From assembly GCA_036747295.1 (NCBI GenBank), contig DAIOCN010000032.1, positions 1 through 30,865 on the forward strand: 30,865 bases of DNA, read 5' to 3'. Of this stretch, positions 27,712 through 30,865 are shown piece by piece. Under the pieces are notes generated by a model. It was not told the DNA's origin and did not search any database. It worked only from the letters and a program-made list of their open reading frames with translations. The DNA is from UBA4736 sp002404015. Lineage in GTDB: Bacteria > Chloroflexota > Dormibacteria > Dormibacterales > Dormibacteraceae. A program made the translations under genes and the position numbers. How positions within the stretch are numbered: position 1 is the stretch's first letter; each line of letters begins with the position of its first letter.

Positions 27712-30318
27712 ATGCAGGGCGCCGAGCGCACTCGTTTGCTGGAGGTGCCCTCCGGGCGTTCGCCCTGGAGGCAGTGGGGGCCTTACCTGAGCGAGCGCGC
27801 CTGGGGCACTGTGCGCGAGGACTACAGCGCGGACGGCAACGCCTGGGATTTCTTTCCCCACGACCACGCGCGCTCGCGCGTCTACCGCTGGAACGAGGAC
27901 GGCCTCGCCGGGATTAGCGACGATCGCCAGGCGCTCTGCTTCAGCCTGGCTTTCTGGAACGGGCACGACCCCATCCTGAAGGAGCGGCTCTTCGGCCTCA
28001 CCGGCAGCCAGGGCAACCACGGCGAGGACGTCAAGGAGTACTGGTTCTATCTCGACTCCACCCCCACGCATTCCTGGATGCGCTGGCGCTACCTCTACCC
28101 GCAGGCGGCGTTTCCCTACGAGCGGCTGGTCGCCGAAAACCGGGCGCGAGGACGAGACCAGCCGGAGTTCGAGCTCCTGGACACCGGGATCTTCGAGGCC
28201 GGCTACTGGGAGATCACCGCCGACTACGCCAAGCGGACGCCCGACGACCTCCTGGTTCAGATCACGATCAGGAACGCCGGCCCTGAGGCGGCAAGCCTCG
28301 ACCTCCTGCCCACGCTCTGGTTCCGGAACACCTGGGCCTGGGGGCTCGACGACCGCCAACCCAGCATCGTGGCGGCGGACGCCGGACTCCAGGCCGAGCA
28401 CTTCGATCTCGGCCGGATGTGGCTCGTAGGCGACGGCCAGAACGAGCTCATCTTCTGCGACAACGAGACCAACAGCGAGCGGCTCTGGGGCCAGCCAGGG
28501 CGCTCTGCGTATCCGAAGGACGGCATCAACGACCATGTCGTGAGCGGCGCGGCCAGCGTCAACCCGGCCCGCCAGGGGACCAAGGCCGCGCTTCGCTACA
28601 GGGTCTCGGTGGCGCCCGGCCAGAGCGCGGTGGTCAAGCTCCGTCTGGCCGCCGAGGCCGGCGGGCTGCCGGCCGACTTCGATGCGGTCATGGCGGCTCG
28701 CGCATCCGAGGCCGACGAGTTCTATGCCGCCCTGGCCGCCCCGGGAACGCCGGCCGACGAGTCGCTCGTCATGCGGCAGGCGCTGGCCGGGATGCTCTGG
28801 TCGAAGCAGTTCTACCACTACGACGTCCGGCGCTGGCTGCAGGGCGACCCCGCCGGCCCGCCGCCGCCCGCGCAGCGGCTGACGGGCCGGAACTCCGGCT
28901 GGACGCACCTCAACAACCGCGACGTGATCTCGATGCCGGACAAGTGGGAGTACCCCTGGTATGCGGCCTGGGACCTGGCGTTCCACTGCGTTGCGCTGGC
29001 CCACGTCGACCCGGAGTTCGCCAAGCAGCAGCTGGTCCTCCTCTGCCGGGAGTGGTACATGCACCCCAACGGGCAGCTGCCCGCCTACGAGTGGTCGTTC
29101 GGCGACGTGAACCCGCCGGTCCACGCCTGGGCCGCCCTGCGAGTCTTCGAGATCGCCGGCGACGGCGACTACGACTTCCTCGAGCGAGTCTTCCAGAAGC
29201 TTCTTCTCAACTTCACGTGGTGGGTCAATCGGAAGGATGCCCAGGGCAACAACATCTTCGAGGGCGGTTTTCTGGGGCTGGACAACATCGGCCCGTTCGA
29301 CCGCTCGTCGCTGCCGCTGGCCGGTCGCCTCGAGCAGTCGGACGGCACCGCCTGGATGGCCATGTACTGCCAGAACCTGCTCGAGGTGGCGCTGCTGCTG
29401 GCCCAGCACGACCCCACCTACGAGGACATGGCGATCAAGTTTTTCGAGCACTTCGTGCTGATCGCATCGGCGCTCAACGACAAAGGCCTCTGGAACGAGG
29501 AGGACGGCTTCTACTACGACGTCCTGCAGCTGCCGGACGGCACTGCGCAGTCCCTGCGGGCGCATTCGTGCGTGGGCCTGATCCCACTCTTCGCGGTCAC
29601 GACGCTGGGCCCCGAGACGCTGGGCCGGCTGCCCGAGTTCACCCAGCGCACCGAGTGGTTCATCAACAATCGCCCGGAGGCCGCGGAGGTCGTCCAGCAC
29701 CTCCACCACGAGGCGCATGACGGCTGGCGCATGTGCTCGATCGTCAGGCCCGAGCGGCTCCGCCGCGTCCTCGCCCGGATGCTCGACCCCAACGAGTTCC
29801 TGTCCGACCATGGGGTCCGGGCGCTCTCCAGGATCCACCTCGAGCAGCCCCTGGAGCTGGACCTGGGCGGAGTGGTGGCGCGGCTCGACTACGAGCCGGC
29901 GGAGTCGACCAGCGCGCTGTTCGGCGGCAACTCGAACTGGCGGGGGCCCGTCTGGTTCCCGATCAACTACCTGCTGGTGGAGGTCCTGCGCACATATCAC
30001 CGCTACCTCGGCGACGACTTCCAGGTCGAGTGCCCGACCGGGTCGGGCCGGCTCCTGCCCCTCGACGGGGTGGCGGATGAGCTGGCGGCGCGGCTGGTCG
30101 CGATCTTCACCGATCGGGACGGCCGGCGGCCCGTGTTCGGCGACTACGAGCGGTTCCAGACCGACCCGGCCTGGCACGACCTGATCCCATTCCACGAGTA
30201 CTTCCACGGGGACACGGGCGCCGGGCTGGGCGCCTCGCACCAGACCGGCTGGACCGGGCTGGTGGCCGACCTGGTGATCCGGCGAAGCCGGACCTCGGAC
30301 CGCGGAGTCCGCGGCTAG
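27712..30318 (+). CDS. Large GH63/MGH1-like glycoside hydrolase (glucosidase)
   Basis: 868 aa, the size of bacterial GH63-clan proteins (about 860-900 aa) annotated as glucosidase or mannosylglycerate-hydrolase-like. N-terminal beta-sandwich (about 1-330): WRQWGPYLSERAWGTVREDYS, AWDFFPHDHARSRVYRWNEDG, KEYWFYLDSTPTHSWMRWRY. C-terminal (alpha/alpha)6 barrel: MRQALAGMLWSKQFYHYD, KWEYPWYAAWDLAFHCVAL with Asp421 (probable general acid), WAALRVFEIAGD, EEDGFYYDVL, and GNSNWRGPVWFPINYLLVE with Glu757 (probable base). No signal peptide, so cytosolic. Likely substrate is a short alpha-glucoside or glucosyl/mannosyl-glycerate, a compatible solute; not provable by eye. ATG 27712; weak ribosome site. Followed 11 nt later by the DUF1330 gene. 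The opposite strand is open over 868 codons too, a codon-bias artefact. Confidence 0.92.
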   Translation: MQGAERTRLLEVPSGRSPWRQWGPYLSERAWGTVREDYSADGNAWDFFPHDHARSRVYRWNEDGLAGISDDRQALCFSLAFWNGHDPILKERLFGLTGSQGNHGEDVKEYWFYLDSTPTHSWMRWRYLYPQAAFPYERLVAENRARGRDQPEFELLDTGIFEAGYWEITADYAKRTPDDLLVQITIRNAGPEAASLDLLPTLWFRNTWAWGLDDRQPSIVAADAGLQAEHFDLGRMWLVGDGQNELIFCDNETNSERLWGQPGRSAYPKDGINDHVVSGAASVNPARQGTKAALRYRVSVAPGQSAVVKLRLAAEAGGLPADFDAVMAARASEADEFYAALAAPGTPADESLVMRQALAGMLWSKQFYHYDVRRWLQGDPAGPPPPAQRLTGRNSGWTHLNNRDVISMPDKWEYPWYAAWDLAFHCVALAHVDPEFAKQQLVLLCREWYMHPNGQLPAYEWSFGDVNPPVHAWAALRVFEIAGDGDYDFLERVFQKLLLNFTWWVNRKDAQGNNIFEGGFLGLDNIGPFDRSSLPLAGRLEQSDGTAWMAMYCQNLLEVALLLAQHDPTYEDMAIKFFEHFVLIASALNDKGLWNEEDGFYYDVLQLPDGTAQSLRAHSCVGLIPLFAVTTLGPETLGRLPEFTQRTEWFINNRPEAAEVVQHLHHEAHDGWRMCSIVRPERLRRVLARMLDPNEFLSDHGVRALSRIHLEQPLELDLGGVVARLDYEPAESTSALFGGNSNWRGPVWFPINYLLVEVLRTYHRYLGDDFQVECPTGSGRLLPLDGVADELAARLVAIFTDRDGRRPVFGDYERFQTDPAWHDLIPFHEYFHGDTGAGLGASHQTGWTGLVADLVIRRSRTSDRGVRG

Positions 30319-30321
30319 GAT
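30316..30321 (+). promoter_or_regulatory. Putative -10 box (TAGGAT) for DUF1330 gene
   Basis: TAGGAT overlaps the TAG stop of the glycosidase and ends 8 nt before ATG 30330; no Shine-Dalgarno. Leaderless pattern, so the small gene may have its own promoter. Confidence 0.4.
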
Positions 30322-30329
30322 CTGACCTC

Positions 30330-30665
30330 ATGAGCGATACGCCGGTCTACGCCCTGAACCTCTTCGACGTCGCCGACCGCGACGAGTACCTGGCCTACTC
30401 GAGGCGGTCCGCCCACGAGGTCGGCGCCCATGGCGGCCGGGTCGTCGCGATGGGCCGCTTCCAGGAGAGTCTGAAAGGCGACATCGAGCCGAGGCAGGTC
30501 ATGATCCTGGTCGAGTGGAGTTCGCGGGCCGCCTTCGAGAGCTACCGCAACGACCCCGCCCTGGCCGACCTGCACCCCCATCGGGAGCGGGGTGGTGGCG
30601 CCTATATCTGGCACCTCTTCGACCGCCTGGAGGACCTGCGGCCCATCCTCAAGCCGAGCGGTTAA
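30330..30665 (+). CDS. DUF1330 (EthD-like, dimeric alpha/beta barrel) protein
   Basis: 111 aa. DUF1330 family signs: PVYALNLFDVADRDEYLAYSRRS at the N-terminus, VGAHGGRVVAMGRFQESLKGD, and VMILVEWSSRAAFESYRNDP (family: ..vviEFpsleaAraWYnSpeY), a ferredoxin-like fold protein that dimerises; no catalytic role is established. The last ten residues (DLRPILKPSG) are encoded by the first unit of a 63-bp tandem repeat that continues past the stop, so the C-terminus may be recent. TAA stop 30663-30665. 11 nt downstream of the glycosidase. Confidence 0.8.
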   Translation: MSDTPVYALNLFDVADRDEYLAYSRRSAHEVGAHGGRVVAMGRFQESLKGDIEPRQVMILVEWSSRAAFESYRNDPALADLHPHRERGGGAYIWHLFDRLEDLRPILKPSG

Positions 30666-30820
30666 GCGAGCCCTCCCTCCGCTTGCGGGGGGCAGGTCCT
30701 GCAGCCGATCCTGAATCCGCGCGGTTAGGCGACCCCCTCCCTCCGCTTGCCGGGGGAGGTCCTGCGGCCGATCCTGAATCCGCGCGGTTAGGCGACCCCC
30801 TCCCTCCGCGTGCGGGGGGA
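30635..30820 (+). repeat. 63-bp tandem repeat, three copies, overlapping the DUF1330 3' end
   Basis: Units start at 30635, 30698 and 30761, each beginning CCTGC(G/A)GCC and containing AATCCGCGCGGTTAGGCGA then CCCTCCCTCCGC..GGGGG. Copies 2 and 3 differ at about three sites; copy 1 is more diverged and carries the end and stop codon of the DUF1330 gene. Each unit has a C-rich/G-rich inverted repeat (CCTCCC..GGGAGG) able to fold as a hairpin. The array lies in a 200-nt gene-free end of the window; nothing else is recognisable in 30821-30865. Confidence 0.85.
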
Positions 30821-30865
30821 GACGCTCCTATGTCAATCGGATAGGCGGTAGTTATCGCTGAGCGA

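Noticed and set aside
27634..30240. 868-codon open frame on the minus strand, antisense to the glycosidase
   Set aside because: It mirrors a well-supported GH63-like gene codon for codon; open antisense frames are expected from strong GC third-position bias. The translation is Val/Gly/Arg-rich with no domain.

Overview
The window is GC-rich (roughly two-thirds G+C), almost fully coding, with short intergenic gaps, GTG/TTG starts, many 4-nt start/stop overlaps and several genes without a Shine-Dalgarno site that instead carry a TANNNT box just before the start codon. Together with the PPK1-CHAD-NUDIX-SixA cluster, the RsbW-like and STAS regulators and F420/FMN-type LLM enzymes, this suggests a soil Terrabacterium (Actinomycetota, or a Chloroflexota/Dormibacterota-like lineage). 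I cannot place it more finely. No rRNA, tRNA, CRISPR array, integrase or transposase was seen.

Layout. (1) 28-7188: mixed catabolic and stress genes: class II aldolase, small membrane protein, 4-hydroxybenzoate 3-monooxygenase, LLM oxidoreductase, YceI protein, minimal catalase, hemolysin III family protein and an MFS transporter. (2) 7263-10384: a minus-strand gamma-glutamylation operon in decay. Its order is amino-acid permease remnant, PuuD-like hydrolase, glutamine-synthetase-like gene cut off at codon 336, the last ~22 codons of an aldehyde dehydrogenase, then an intact SDR. (3) 10415-17128: a polyphosphate island. A tightly overlapping operon ppk2-ppk1-CYTH/CHAD-NUDIX-SixA is flanked by a convergent stand-alone CYTH gene and, divergently, by an H1-like Lys/Ala/Arg-rich protein. 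(4) 17207-19359: TfoX-N protein, QueA-like enzyme and an SDR. (5) 19398-23226: a small membrane ORF, then a strong promoter and ribosome site driving a copper amine oxidase plus APC permease. (6) 23284-26852: a coupled regulatory pair (Cys-cluster STAS protein and MEDS/HATPase anti-sigma-like kinase), divergent from a ubiquitin-like/MinD fusion ATPase. (7) 26889-30865: aquaporin, a large GH63/MGH-like glycosidase, a DUF1330 protein and a 63-bp tandem repeat that begins inside the DUF1330 gene.

How the genes fit together. The polyphosphate operon holds synthesis (PPK1), nucleotide/polyP phosphotransfer (PPK2), a polyP-binding and triphosphate-cleaving protein (CYTH/CHAD) and two phosphohydrolases (NUDIX, SixA). 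An H1-like protein next door makes a polyP-nucleoid link plausible. Amine use appears to have shifted: the gamma-glutamylation operon is broken, while the oxidase/permease pair is intact with the best promoter in the window. The most valuable points to check are the GS/ALDH junction near 8095-8106, the H1-like/polyP linkage, the STAS protein lacking its phospho-serine, and the repeat that has become the tail of the DUF1330 gene.
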